Positions 39,033 through 47,532 of a stretch of 64,000 nt of DNA are shown in pieces. Origin of the DNA: Candidatus Ribeiella danica (GTDB lineage: Bacteria > Chloroflexota > Chloroflexia > Chloroflexales > Roseiflexaceae); NCBI GenBank assembly GCA_016717335.1, contig JADKFS010000001.1, positions 992,001 through 1,056,000 on the forward strand, written 5' to 3'. The translations under genes and the position numbers were made by a program. Below the pieces are notes generated by a model that worked only from the letters and a program-made list of their open reading frames with translations, ran no database searches and was not told where the DNA came from. The number at the start of each line of letters is the position of its first letter. Position 1 is the stretch's first letter.

Positions 39033-39640
39033 GATCTTGCCTTTGCACCCTGCGTGTAGTACTGCGGCAGCGTCAGATCAGTCGTCAAACCGTCGCTCGC
39101 GACGTCGCCCGACGTGTCATAGCCGCGCCAGCGCGCCACGGCGAACGGCACGCCGCCGCCGGCAGACTTGGAGTCGCAGTGCGCGCGCGCGGCGACGGTG
39201 TATGAGCCGATCCCAACCACTCGCAGAAAAAAGGTGTTGGCCGGGCTCTGCAGCGCCACTCGGACATCCGAGCCCGCGATCTCGATCCCGCGCGTAAGGT
39301 TCGCGCCGGTGCCGGCCTTCGGCGTGTAAATGTCGCTCACCGCTGTGTAGGCCAACGTTCCGGGCGCATTCACGCCCGCGCCTGGCGTCGTGCCCAGATT
39401 TGTCTGCACAATCTCCTGGGCCGCGGTTTCCGCCTCGCCGGTCTTGTTGAGCGCCAGCCTGTTCGACGCCGCCAGGCAGGCCGCATCTGCCGTATTCTGC
39501 ATGAGCCGGCGCTGCGTATACAGCATCCCGCCGTCAATCGCAAAGCCGATCATGACAAAGATCAGAGCCGAGAAAAGAGCCACCAGCGGCAACGATTGGC
39601 CCTCGCCACGGTGAACCACACGCCTATAACCTGCCATCAC
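39029..39640 (-). CDS. tadG: TadG-like pilus assembly protein (N-terminal part)
   Basis: A 203-residue protein. After a short basic start, GEGQSLPLVALFSALIFVMIGFAIDGGMLY is the TadE/TadG N-terminal membrane helix, with the G-E-G-Q-S motif just before it. RRLMQNTADAACLAASNRLA then matches the TadG-type NTADAAA-like helix. The rest is an extracellular beta-rich stretch that ends abruptly at TGA with ATGA overlap to the next gene. TadG-like proteins usually continue several hundred residues further, so the short length supports a split gene. It lies 12 nt after the upstream tadE-like gene and belongs to the block tadE-tadE-tadG. Confidence 0.8.
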   Translation of the reverse strand: MMAGYRRVVHRGEGQSLPLVALFSALIFVMIGFAIDGGMLYTQRRLMQNTADAACLAASNRLALNKTGEAETAAQEIVQTNLGTTPGAGVNAPGTLAYTAVSDIYTPKAGTGANLTRGIEIAGSDVRVALQSPANTFFLRVVGIGSYTVAARAHCDSKSAGGGVPFAVARWRGYDTSGDVASDGLTTDLTLPQYYTQGAKARS

Positions 39641-39652
39641 GTTGCTCCTGCT

Positions 39653-40231
39653 CTACTGTTGATATTCGTACTGGACGGACTTGCGGATCAGAACCGGATC
39701 TTTCAGGATGGGGAGGAAGTTCGAGAGTATCGGAAGCCGGTAGGGATACGTCAACGTCACCGTACCAGTTGTGCCGGGCGTTGGAGAAAAGCTCGGGCTG
39801 GTGTATGTGCTCTGCGCAGGAGACACGGTGACAGTGAATACGACGGTCGAGGTAAGCCGCCCGAGCGAGGTATAGCGGATCACACCGTTCGGATTGGGGC
39901 AATTCTTATTGCTACCACTCGTCTGCGCCTCGCGATACACAACCGCCTGCTGCGCGGTCTGCAGCAAAGTCCATCCCCCGCTGCACAAAGCATCCCCATT
40001 GTTATCCAGCCCGCTGCTCGTGTAGCGGGTAAGATTGTAGAGCGAGGCGGCGCGAGCCGATTCACGCGCGGCGTTCGCCACCTGCACATGGGCGTATAGG
40101 AAAAAGCCGAACTCGACCACGCCGAACAGCAGCACGATCAAGAGCGGCAGGAGCAGTGCTGTCTCGACCAGCGACTGCCCGCGCGAGTTCTGGAAGAGCA
40201 GACGACGGCGCGGCAAACAACGCTGGCTCAT
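39653..40231 (-). CDS. tadE: TadE-like pseudopilin
   Basis: A 192-residue protein. SRGQSLVETALLLPLLIVLLFGVVEFGFFLY at residues about 17-47 is the TadE membrane helix with the conserved G-Q-S-L-V-E start, where Glu is the position +5 residue of pilin-like proteins. VANAARESARAASLYN follows, the typical TadE helix extension. The remainder is a small soluble domain with four Cys. TadE proteins are minor pseudopilins of the Tad (Flp) pilus. It overlaps the next upstream gene (40228-40710) by 4 nt (ATGA), indicating coupling. Confidence 0.85.
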   Translation of the reverse strand: MSQRCLPRRRLLFQNSRGQSLVETALLLPLLIVLLFGVVEFGFFLYAHVQVANAARESARAASLYNLTRYTSSGLDNNGDALCSGGWTLLQTAQQAVVYREAQTSGSNKNCPNPNGVIRYTSLGRLTSTVVFTVTVSPAQSTYTSPSFSPTPGTTGTVTLTYPYRLPILSNFLPILKDPVLIRKSVQYEYQQ

Positions 40232-40710
40232 TGCGTCCCCCCTAGCTCAATGCGCATAGAGCTCGTTGCATTAAGCGTGATGGTCTTGGGGCCGAGCAAG
40301 CCAAAGAACAGCTGATGTGTGTAGGCCAGCTGCACCGCCACGGCATCGCCCGCGCGGTACAGATTTTGCGTGTCTGCCGTCGCGGGGTTGTAGCTTACAG
40401 TCACCGTAACATCTGTTACGGGATCGATCACCGGGCTAATCGTGTCTGTGATGATCTGGGTGATGTACTGCTTGCGCCGCGTATCGGCTGCCGTAGCATC
40501 GCTGCTCGTCACGATAGCGGTGGTCTCCTGGTAGATCGAGCCTGCGCGCGCGGCCTCGCGGGCGGTATTCGTGACGCTGATGTAGCAGTTAAACAGAATT
40601 GCCAGCTCAACAATGCCGAAGATCACTGCAACGAGCAGTGGAACAATCAGCGCAAACTCAACCAGGCTCTGTCCCGGGTCGTGCCTTTGAAATCTCGAAG
40701 TCGCTCGCAT
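40228..40710 (-). CDS. tadE: TadE-like pseudopilin
   Basis: A 160-residue paralogue of the gene behind it: DPGQSLVEFALIVPLLVAVIFGIVELAILF is the membrane helix, and TNTAREAARAGSIYQ the following conserved helix. A single soluble domain of about 90 residues completes it. It is the first gene of the minus-strand block tadE-tadE-tadG-C-terminal protein. The 202-nt gap to the HIT gene (40711-40912) is AT-rich and must hold the divergent promoters, but I cannot identify either with confidence. Confidence 0.85.
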   Translation of the reverse strand: MRATSRFQRHDPGQSLVEFALIVPLLVAVIFGIVELAILFNCYISVTNTAREAARAGSIYQETTAIVTSSDATAADTRRKQYITQIITDTISPVIDPVTDVTVTVSYNPATADTQNLYRAGDAVAVQLAYTHQLFFGLLGPKTITLNATSSMRIELGGTQ

Positions 40711-40912
40711 CGATGCCCTCTCTGCTGATACGCCCTGGGATCGCCGGGTGGGCGCTATGCGCGTCGTCTATGAAGGAAAACGAAACTATTACAGGAACGA
40801 TGTTATATGAAAGTTGACCATTTTCTTATCTCACACATAACGAAATAAACATAAACGATGGTATCATTGTCCCGAATAGCGATAGGATAGTCTTTGAGAG
40901 GAGCTTCGACCG

Positions 40913-41416
40913 ATGGAGATCAAATTCACACCCTGGCGCATGGCCTACATCAGTGGCGTCGACGCGCCGGCCGATAGCGAGTGTGTTCTCTGCGCCAGGG
41001 GCCGCGAGTCGCCTGAGTCCTCCAACCTTGTACTCTACCGCGGGGCAACCTGCTACGTCATTATGAATCTCTACCCCTACAACACCGGCCATCTGATGAT
41101 CACACCCTTCGAGCACACAGCCGACCTACCAAACCTGGGTGCGGCAGCCGCAGTCGAGCTTTTCGATCTCGCCCGCCGCAGTGTCGCCATCCTCACCCAC
41201 GCGCTGCAGCCCCACGGGTTCAACCTCGGTATGAATCTGGGCCGCGTCGCCGGAGCCGGTATCGACGAGCACATGCACATGCATATTGTGCCGCGCTGGA
41301 ATGGTGATGCTAACTTCATGCCGATCGTCGGCGGGACCAAGCTCATTCCCGAAGCCCTCGACCAGACCTACGCCAAGCTGAGGCCCTTGTTCGACCAGCT
41401 GAACGCTGAACGCTAA
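40913..41416 (+). CDS. HIT-family hydrolase/phosphorylase (Ap4A-type)
   Basis: A 167-residue protein. GIDEHMHMHIVPRW (residues 117-129, His at 120, 122, 124) is the histidine triad, and a Cys pair (C24-C27 in ECVLCAR) plus YPYNTGHLMI near residue 54 fit the bacterial Ap4A-phosphorylase-like branch. HIT proteins cleave dinucleoside polyphosphates or other nucleotide conjugates. AGGAG is 9 nt before ATG 40913. The gene is inserted, in opposite orientation, between the two blocks of the Tad locus. Its last residues and TAA stop come from a heptamer repeat arm. Confidence 0.9.
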   Translation: MEIKFTPWRMAYISGVDAPADSECVLCARGRESPESSNLVLYRGATCYVIMNLYPYNTGHLMITPFEHTADLPNLGAAAAVELFDLARRSVAILTHALQPHGFNLGMNLGRVAGAGIDEHMHMHIVPRWNGDANFMPIVGGTKLIPEALDQTYAKLRPLFDQLNAER

Positions 41417-41461
41417 ACACTGCATTGAGCTCGCCCAGCGTTCAGCGTTCAGCATTCATCG
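41399..41461. repeat. Heptamer palindrome at a convergent gene junction
   Basis: The left arm GCTGAACGCTGAACGCTAAA (41399 on) is the inverse of the right arm GCGTTCAGCGTTCAGCATTC (41438 on). The stop codons of both the HIT gene (41414-41416) and the vWA gene (41456-41458) fall inside the two arms. It may serve as a bidirectional terminator. Confidence 0.88.
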
Positions 41462-42727
41462 TTTTACGGCGCCGGTCAGCTTACCATCTTGCTCGCGAAG
41501 CTCGACGATCGCAGCCTTGCCGCCACCGACCTCAATATCGCCGATCGCCAGGGGCGAGTCGCCGCTGATCTCCACCGTGTAGCGCCCGGCCGGCAGGCTG
41601 GCCTCGGTGCCGAGAGCGCCGCGGTACACCTCGCCGCCCTGCGCGTCGACGACGCGGAACGTCAGCGCAACTGCCTGCTGCAGCGCAGCCACCAGCTGTG
41701 TCGCATTGCCCGCGTCGAAGTAGGTACCGCCGCCCTGCTCCGCAATCGCGCTCAGCCGCGCCTGCAGGTCGGCTCCGACATTGAATCCGATCACGTCGAT
41801 CTTGAGCAGGGGGTTGTCGGCACGCAGCTGGCCGGCGATCGCTGCCGGGTCGCTATTACAGGTTTCTTCGCCATCGCTGACCAGCACAACCAGCGAGTCG
41901 CCCTTGGCATCTTTTAGATCGTTGGTCACCTGCTGGAGCGATGCGCCGATCGGCGTCATCCCATTCGGTGCGGGGTTGATCGCATTGATTCGATCGAGCA
42001 TACCGGCCCGATCAAGCCGGCCTAATGGAACCAGCAGCTCGACATCGTTACAATCATTGCCCTTCCGATGACCGTACGCCCGCAGCGCGACGTTGGCGCT
42101 CTCGGGCAGCAGCCCAACTAGCGCCGTCAGCGACTCGTGCGCAATATCGATCTTGGTGCGGCCCTCGATCTTAGCCCGCATACTACCCGAGGCATCCAGA
42201 ATAATCTCGATGTTGCCAGTCGTCCGAACCAGCGGCTGCCCATCGGCCATGCGCACCTGCAGCGTGCCCGGGTCTGGAATCGCAGTCGGCTGCGGGGTCG
42301 CGGTCGGCCGCGGGGTCGCAGTCGGCCGGGGCGTACTGGTGGGCAGCGGTGTATTGGTCGGCGCAGGCGTCGGCAACGAGATCGCCGAGGTCGGGATCGG
42401 CGTCGGCTCGGGTGTGGCAAATGCAAATGGTCGCGCCACCACAAGCAAAATAGCCCCAACGATAAACAGTGTTGGAACGGCCGTCAGTAGCCTGGGCCGT
42501 AACAGCTTTCTGTGTTTCGGAGGCACAACGCTATCAGGTGACTTGGCCCGATCGACTTCAGCCTTGAGCAGCGCGTCCGCGATCAGGGCATCCACCTCGG
42601 GATAGGCGCCGCTGCTCGCGCGCAGCTCAGAGAAGGTTTTGACCGCGTCGTTCCACTGCGCCGCGCGGAATTGGGCCATGCCGCGAGCAAACAATGCGTC
42701 TGTCTCAGGAGTGCGTTCGAATTTCAT
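41456..42727 (-). CDS. Membrane-anchored von Willebrand factor A protein
   Basis: A 423-residue protein. Residues 1-60 form a TPR-like helical pair (ARGMAQFRAAQWNDAVKTF) and 81-103 a membrane segment. A Pro/Thr-rich spacer (PEPTPIPTSAISLPTPAPTN and further repeats) then runs to about 152. The vWA domain has a complete MIDAS: D178-A-S-G-S182, a Thr in PNGMTPIGASL and Asp in VLVSDGEETC. A small C-terminal domain follows. The spacer and MIDAS should lie outside the membrane, where vWA domains bind proteins. It is 7 nt downstream of tadC in the same operon, so it may be an accessory pilus or adhesion protein. Confidence 0.88.
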   Translation of the reverse strand: MKFERTPETDALFARGMAQFRAAQWNDAVKTFSELRASSGAYPEVDALIADALLKAEVDRAKSPDSVVPPKHRKLLRPRLLTAVPTLFIVGAILLVVARPFAFATPEPTPIPTSAISLPTPAPTNTPLPTSTPRPTATPRPTATPQPTAIPDPGTLQVRMADGQPLVRTTGNIEIILDASGSMRAKIEGRTKIDIAHESLTALVGLLPESANVALRAYGHRKGNDCNDVELLVPLGRLDRAGMLDRINAINPAPNGMTPIGASLQQVTNDLKDAKGDSLVVLVSDGEETCNSDPAAIAGQLRADNPLLKIDVIGFNVGADLQARLSAIAEQGGGTYFDAGNATQLVAALQQAVALTFRVVDAQGGEVYRGALGTEASLPAGRYTVEISGDSPLAIGDIEVGGGKAAIVELREQDGKLTGAVKR

Positions 42728-42734
42728 CTGCCCC

Positions 42735-43673
42735 TCATAGACCGCCGAAGGCTCGCATCAAATCTGGAACAGCTGGGCCAAGCAGGACCGCAAAGATTGA
42801 TGGGAAGATCAAAAACACCATCGGGATCATCATCTTGACCGGCGCCTGATTCGCACGCTCCTGTGCACGCTGTCGACGCCGCAAACGCAGCTCTTCCGCC
42901 TGCACCGTCAGCACACGGCCAATGCTGACGCCCAGGCTCTCAGCCTGATTGACCGCCGTGACGAAGTTATTCACATCCAACACGCCGGTTCGCTCAGTCA
43001 GGCTTATCAAGGCATCTCGCCGCGCCTGACCCATACTAACATCGCGCAGCACGCGCTTGAACTCGCGCGCTAGCTCGTTGTCCCACTTGCCGGTAATCTC
43101 CTGCATGCCACTCTCGAAGCTCAGGCCAGCCTCATTGGCGATCACCAGCAGATCCAGCGCGTCGGGCAGCGCGTTGACGATCACCAGCTGTCGCTGCGTG
43201 ACCTGCCGCGCGAGCCAGAAGTCAGGCAGTGAAAACGAGCAGAAGCCCACCAGGCCCAGCAGCAGCGCATTGAAAAACGTCAGCTGGTAGCTCGTCAGGT
43301 AGCCAAACAGGAGCGCCAAGCCCACCACAATCGTCATCACCAACCCTTTGATGCCGACGAAATCATTTGGGCTGATATTGCCTGGGCTACCCGCCATCGT
43401 CAACCGGCTGCGCAGGGCATTCATACGATTCTGCGGCAGCATCCAGACAAAAGCCCCGGCGGCGCGCTTGGCCAGCGGCAAAATGACACGCTCGCTGAAA
43501 GGCTTGGAGAGCTCCAGCTCCTTCAGCGTCACCATATGATTCGGATCGCCGGTCGCCAGGTACATATCCAATCGCTCGCCAACGCTGGTATCGCGGCGGC
43601 TCCACAGGAAGCCGGCAAAGATACTGAGCACACTTAGCGCTACGAGCATGCTGGTGATAATCATCAACGCCAT
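42735..43673 (-). CDS. tadC: Tad pilus inner-membrane protein TadC (T2SF-like)
   Basis: A 312-residue protein of the GspF/TadC group. It has an N-terminal membrane helix, two further helices around residues 110-160 and a last one at the C-terminus, with a cytoplasmic T2SF domain between (GLSFESGMQEITGKWDNELA then RREQ-type SVGQARRDALISLTERTGVL). It forms the inner-membrane platform of the Tad (Flp) pilus together with TadB. The gene order tadA-tadB-tadC with spacings of 67 and 9 nt is standard. Divergent relatives function in type IV pili and type II secretion, so the assignment rests partly on context. Confidence 0.85.
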   Translation of the reverse strand: MALMIITSMLVALSVLSIFAGFLWSRRDTSVGERLDMYLATGDPNHMVTLKELELSKPFSERVILPLAKRAAGAFVWMLPQNRMNALRSRLTMAGSPGNISPNDFVGIKGLVMTIVVGLALLFGYLTSYQLTFFNALLLGLVGFCSFSLPDFWLARQVTQRQLVIVNALPDALDLLVIANEAGLSFESGMQEITGKWDNELAREFKRVLRDVSMGQARRDALISLTERTGVLDVNNFVTAVNQAESLGVSIGRVLTVQAEELRLRRRQRAQERANQAPVKMMIPMVFLIFPSIFAVLLGPAVPDLMRAFGGL

Positions 43674-43682
43674 CTCGACTCC

Positions 43683-44642
43683 TCACACCTTGATATCCAC
43701 GATACGCTGGATCACGACAAACCCAACCACTGCGAAAAAGACCGCACCAACCGGAATACAGAGGGTCCAGCCAGGCGTAAACAGCCCCAGCATGTAGGTC
43801 GGATTGATCGTGAAGATGACCAGCGCCAGGCCAACCGGCAAGAACCCAATGACATAGCTGGAGATCCGCTGCATAGAGGTGATCACGCGCACCTCTCTGC
43901 GCAGCTTGGCGCGCTCGCGGATCGTCGAACTGATATTCTCGAGGATATGTGTCAGATTTCCGCCGACGCGCGCGTGGATCTTGATTGCCGTCACCACTAG
44001 ATCGAGATCCTCGCTCTCCATGCGCACCACCAGGTTATCGAGCGCCTGGGGAACGCTGAGACCAATCTGGACCTCCTGGATGACGCGGCGCAGCTCGCTC
44101 TTGGTCGGCTCCTGCGAGTCTTTCGAGACGTTGGCGAGCGACTGGATCAGGCTGAAGCCGCCACGCATCGACGTCGCGATCAGCGAGAGCGTCTCGGCAA
44201 GCTGATCGCCGAAATCGCGGTTGCGCTGCTTGCGCCGCCCCCGCAGCCACAAGGCTGGCAGGATGTAGCCAAGCGCAAGGGCCGGTGGGATCATCAGCAC
44301 CGAGCGCCAAACCAGAATAGCGATTATCGTCAAGAGCAACGCCACGCCAAACTGCAGCAGCAGGTATTCCGGCACAGTCAGCGGCAAATTCGCCTGCGCC
44401 AGATCGCGCTCCATACGATCAGCAAAGCTCTGGCGCTTGATCGCCTCATTCAGCCTCTCGGTGAACTGCGACTCGGCCGGCTGTGACAGCTCGCCCTCAG
44501 CGGCATCGACAGTCAAGTAGGTGCTGAGACGCGTATCCACGTTCGTGTCTCGAACGAGCAGGCCACGCAATGCGAATAGAATTGTCAGAACCGCGAGCGA
44601 TGCCATACCGGCAGCAAAGATAGAAAGAAGTATCGTCAGCAT
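43683..44642 (-). CDS. tadB: Tad pilus inner-membrane protein TadB (T2SF-like)
   Basis: A 319-residue protein with the same layout as TadC: one membrane helix at the N-terminus, two around residues 95-135, a cytoplasmic T2SF domain (GGFSLIQSLANVSKDSQEPT, then LSVPQALDNLVVRMESEDLD, and GNLTHILENISSTIRERAKL) and a C-terminal helix pair. It works with TadC and the TadA ATPase in pilus assembly. It follows tadA by 67 nt and precedes tadC by 9 nt. Its start at 44642 has no strong Shine-Dalgarno sequence that I can see. Confidence 0.86.
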   Translation of the reverse strand: MLTILLSIFAAGMASLAVLTILFALRGLLVRDTNVDTRLSTYLTVDAAEGELSQPAESQFTERLNEAIKRQSFADRMERDLAQANLPLTVPEYLLLQFGVALLLTIIAILVWRSVLMIPPALALGYILPALWLRGRRKQRNRDFGDQLAETLSLIATSMRGGFSLIQSLANVSKDSQEPTKSELRRVIQEVQIGLSVPQALDNLVVRMESEDLDLVVTAIKIHARVGGNLTHILENISSTIRERAKLRREVRVITSMQRISSYVIGFLPVGLALVIFTINPTYMLGLFTPGWTLCIPVGAVFFAVVGFVVIQRIVDIKV

Positions 44643-44709
44643 TGGTATTACCCTGTATGATTACCTGGATCGACAGGCCACACCGGCGCGATGGGCCATT
44701 GCGACATCC

Positions 44710-46122
44710 CTAGACCCGCCCCGGCATGCCGAAAACTTGCGGAGGCAGCGTAATATTGAGCTGTTGCAGACGCTCCATGAAGCGCGGCCGAATGCCTGTC
44801 GGGGCGATGCGGCCGATGACCTTACCCTCGCGCATGCCCTGATGCTGGAAGACAAACAGATCTGACATGGTGATGGTTTCGTTGGAGATCCCTGTGATCT
44901 CTGACACCTGCGTAATTCGGCGCGAACCGTCCTGCATGCGCTCGAGCTGCACAAGGATATGAATGGCCGAGGCGATCTGCTCGCGGATCGCGCGCGCCGG
45001 CAGATCCATGCCCGCCATCATCACCATCGTCTCCATGCGATGCAGCGCATCGCGCGGGCTGTTGGCGTGCAGCGTGGTCATCGAGCCATCGTGGCCCGTA
45101 TTCATCGCCTGGAGCATGTCGAGCGATTCGCCAGAGCGACACTCGCCGACGACGATCCGGTCGGGGCGCATACGCAGCGAGTTCACCACCAGCTCGCGGA
45201 TGCCAATCTCATTTCGCCCCTCGACATTCGCCGGGCGCGACTCGAGCGTGACGACGTGGCGCTGCTGCAGCTGTAGCTCGGCCGCATTTTCAATTGTAAT
45301 GATCCGCTCGTCTTCGGGAATGAACGAAGATAGAATATTGAGCATCGTGGTCTTTCCGGTGCCCGTGCCGCCGGAGACGATCACGTTGAGCCGGCCGAGC
45401 ACACACGCGCGCAGGAACTCGATCAGCTCGGGCGTTGTGCTGCCGCGACGGACCAGATCGGCGGCCGTCAGCGGGATCTTGAAGAATTTACGGATCGTCA
45501 GCGTCGGCCCGTTCAGGCAGAGCGGCGGGATGATCGCATTGACGCGGCTACCGTCGGGCAGGCGGGCGTCTACCATCGGCGTCGTCTCGTCGCAGCGGCG
45601 GCCCAGCGGCGAGATAATGCGGTCGATGATCCGCCGGATGTGATCGTCGTCGGTGAAGTGCGCGTTGGTCTCGATCAGCTTGCCCTCACGCTCGACCCAG
45701 ATCTGATCGGGGCCGTTGACCATAATCTCGGTAATGCTCTCGTCGGCAAGCAAAGGCTCCAGCGGCCCCAGGCCAAGCAGCTCGGCCTGCGCCAGGCGCG
45801 CGACCCGCACACGCTCGCGATCAGAGATCACGCGGCCGGACAGCTCGATATATTCAATCACCAGAGTGGAAATACGGCGCGTGTAATACTCCGCGTCGCG
45901 CTTGATGTTGGGAGTGTTCGGCTCCGCCAGAAGGCGAGACTGCACGTGGTCGATGATCTCGCGATCTTCGCGCGACATGCTGGCGACATTATTTACATTG
46001 ATCGGCGCCAGATCCGGTGCGGTCGCAGGAAGGCGCGTCTCGGAGCCAGGCCGGGCCTCCGGGGATGTGCCGGCGTTCTCGGAAGGCTGGCCGCCTGGCC
46101 GGGCAAAACGAATGCGATTCAT
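44710..46122 (-). CDS. tadA: Tad pilus assembly ATPase TadA/CpaF
   Basis: A 470-residue secretion ATPase. An N-terminal region is followed by the CpaF/VirB11-like domain with Walker A SGGTGTGKTT (250-259), the Asp box DRIVVGECRSGESLDMLQAM, and the His box MTTLHANSPRDALHRMETMV. These match the TadA/CpaF class, which powers Flp pilin assembly. The N-terminal part has LGLGPLEPLLADESITEIMV, the usual TadA linker. It lies 87 nt after cpaE and 67 nt before tadB. Good confidence from motifs and order. Confidence 0.93.
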   Translation of the reverse strand: MNRIRFARPGGQPSENAGTSPEARPGSETRLPATAPDLAPINVNNVASMSREDREIIDHVQSRLLAEPNTPNIKRDAEYYTRRISTLVIEYIELSGRVISDRERVRVARLAQAELLGLGPLEPLLADESITEIMVNGPDQIWVEREGKLIETNAHFTDDDHIRRIIDRIISPLGRRCDETTPMVDARLPDGSRVNAIIPPLCLNGPTLTIRKFFKIPLTAADLVRRGSTTPELIEFLRACVLGRLNVIVSGGTGTGKTTMLNILSSFIPEDERIITIENAAELQLQQRHVVTLESRPANVEGRNEIGIRELVVNSLRMRPDRIVVGECRSGESLDMLQAMNTGHDGSMTTLHANSPRDALHRMETMVMMAGMDLPARAIREQIASAIHILVQLERMQDGSRRITQVSEITGISNETITMSDLFVFQHQGMREGKVIGRIAPTGIRPRFMERLQQLNITLPPQVFGMPGRV

Positions 46123-46209
46123 GCAGCAAGCTCCTCAGATAGTTTGCGAGCAGAACGTGCCACGGGGATACAAAGGCGAGCGCACCAGCCGCGCCAGTGA
46201 TCTCCTGCG

Positions 46210-47469
46210 TCAGGCCTCGCGTCGTACAAAGCGCAGCAGGCCGCGGCGCTTCGAATCGCCAGCAGGCGCGTCTTTGGTGGTAGTCTTATCGGGAGTCAGC
46301 GTAATTCCGTTCACCCGATCGCCGGCAATATGGCCGGCCAGCTTGAGTATGCTCTGAGTCACCCAGCTCTGCGGGTGCGAGATGACCACTGGGATACCAC
46401 GGTTGACACTGTGGGTGACCAGGCGACCTTCGCTCGGTATATTGGCGCTGACGGGATGATGCAGGTGCTGCTGCACATCTTGCAGCGAGATGCCTTCGAC
46501 GCTCGGGAAGCGGTTGAGCACCAGCGTGATGCGGCCCTGAATAAGTGATTGCTGCCGCGCATACTCGAGAAAATGCTTGACATTTTTCAGCGACGGGACC
46601 TCAGGGGTCGTCACGACAACCACCTCGTCGGCGCGGCGCAGGAGCGTCCAGGCGATCTCGTCGAGAAATGACCAGGTGTCGACGACCACATATGAGTTTC
46701 GCTCCACCAGCCGATCGAGCAGCGTATCGATCTGCTCGACGGTAATCTCGGCGGCGGCCTCAGGCGAGTTCGGCGACAGCAAGACCGAGATGCCCGAGCT
46801 ATGCTGCTGCAGCACCGGCGCAAGCATCGCATCGTCGATATCTTCCACGCTCGCCAGCAGATCCTGGAGAGTGTACTTTGACCAGATGTTGAGATGCACG
46901 CCAACATCGCCAAACTGCAGGCCAAAATCGGCCAGCACGACACGCGCGCCGCTCATCTGCCGCAGCGCCACCGCCAAATTCGTCGCGATCGTGGTCGTGC
47001 CAGCGCCGCCTTTGGGGGAAACAACGACGACCAGCTTCCCCCGGCTGCTCAGGCGGGTCTCGCCGGCGACCGGCACCAGCGAGCGCGAGCGACGATCGGC
47101 CTCGGTAGACAGGACCGCGCGGATGCTGGCGATCAGGTCAGCATACTGTATCGGGCGGCCGAGCACATCGCGCGCGCCAGCCGCCACCAGGCGGCGGAGG
47201 GTTGCCATATCGGGCTGGCCGACCACGGCGATACACAGCGTGGTGGGCATCGTGGTAAAGATCTGTCGAATGCCGGCCTCGGTCTGATCGAGATCGCGGT
47301 CGACGATCACCAGATCCGGCTGCGTCTCCTGGACAAGCTCCAATCCAGCAGATAGCACGCCCACGCGCTCGACCCGACCGATGCCCTCCTCCTTCGATAG
47401 CCGCGTAATCCAATCCTGCTCCAGGCGCTCCGGCGCAGTAATGACAACAGTGTATATCTCAGCCGCCAC
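46210..47469 (-). CDS. cpaE: Tad pilus localisation ATPase TadZ/CpaE
   Basis: A 419-residue protein. Residues 1-120 form a receiver-like atypical domain: PDLVIVDRDLDQTEAGIRQI suggests the phospho-acceptor site, although it may be inactive as in other TadZ proteins. Residues 145-400 form a MinD/ParA ATPase with the deviant Walker A VSPKGGAGTTTIA (150-162) and a FGLQFGDVGVHLN segment. TadZ/CpaE places the pilus apparatus at its site in the cell. The order cpaB-cpaE-tadA is the usual one. It follows cpaB by 63 nt. Confidence 0.9.
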   Translation of the reverse strand: MAAEIYTVVITAPERLEQDWITRLSKEEGIGRVERVGVLSAGLELVQETQPDLVIVDRDLDQTEAGIRQIFTTMPTTLCIAVVGQPDMATLRRLVAAGARDVLGRPIQYADLIASIRAVLSTEADRRSRSLVPVAGETRLSSRGKLVVVVSPKGGAGTTTIATNLAVALRQMSGARVVLADFGLQFGDVGVHLNIWSKYTLQDLLASVEDIDDAMLAPVLQQHSSGISVLLSPNSPEAAAEITVEQIDTLLDRLVERNSYVVVDTWSFLDEIAWTLLRRADEVVVVTTPEVPSLKNVKHFLEYARQQSLIQGRITLVLNRFPSVEGISLQDVQQHLHHPVSANIPSEGRLVTHSVNRGIPVVISHPQSWVTQSILKLAGHIAGDRVNGITLTPDKTTTKDAPAGDSKRRGLLRFVRREA

Positions 47470-47532
47470 AACGATTCCTTTCTTCGATGAACACGAGCAA
47501 CAGCTCGACGTGAGCGATACACGCTCTGAAGG

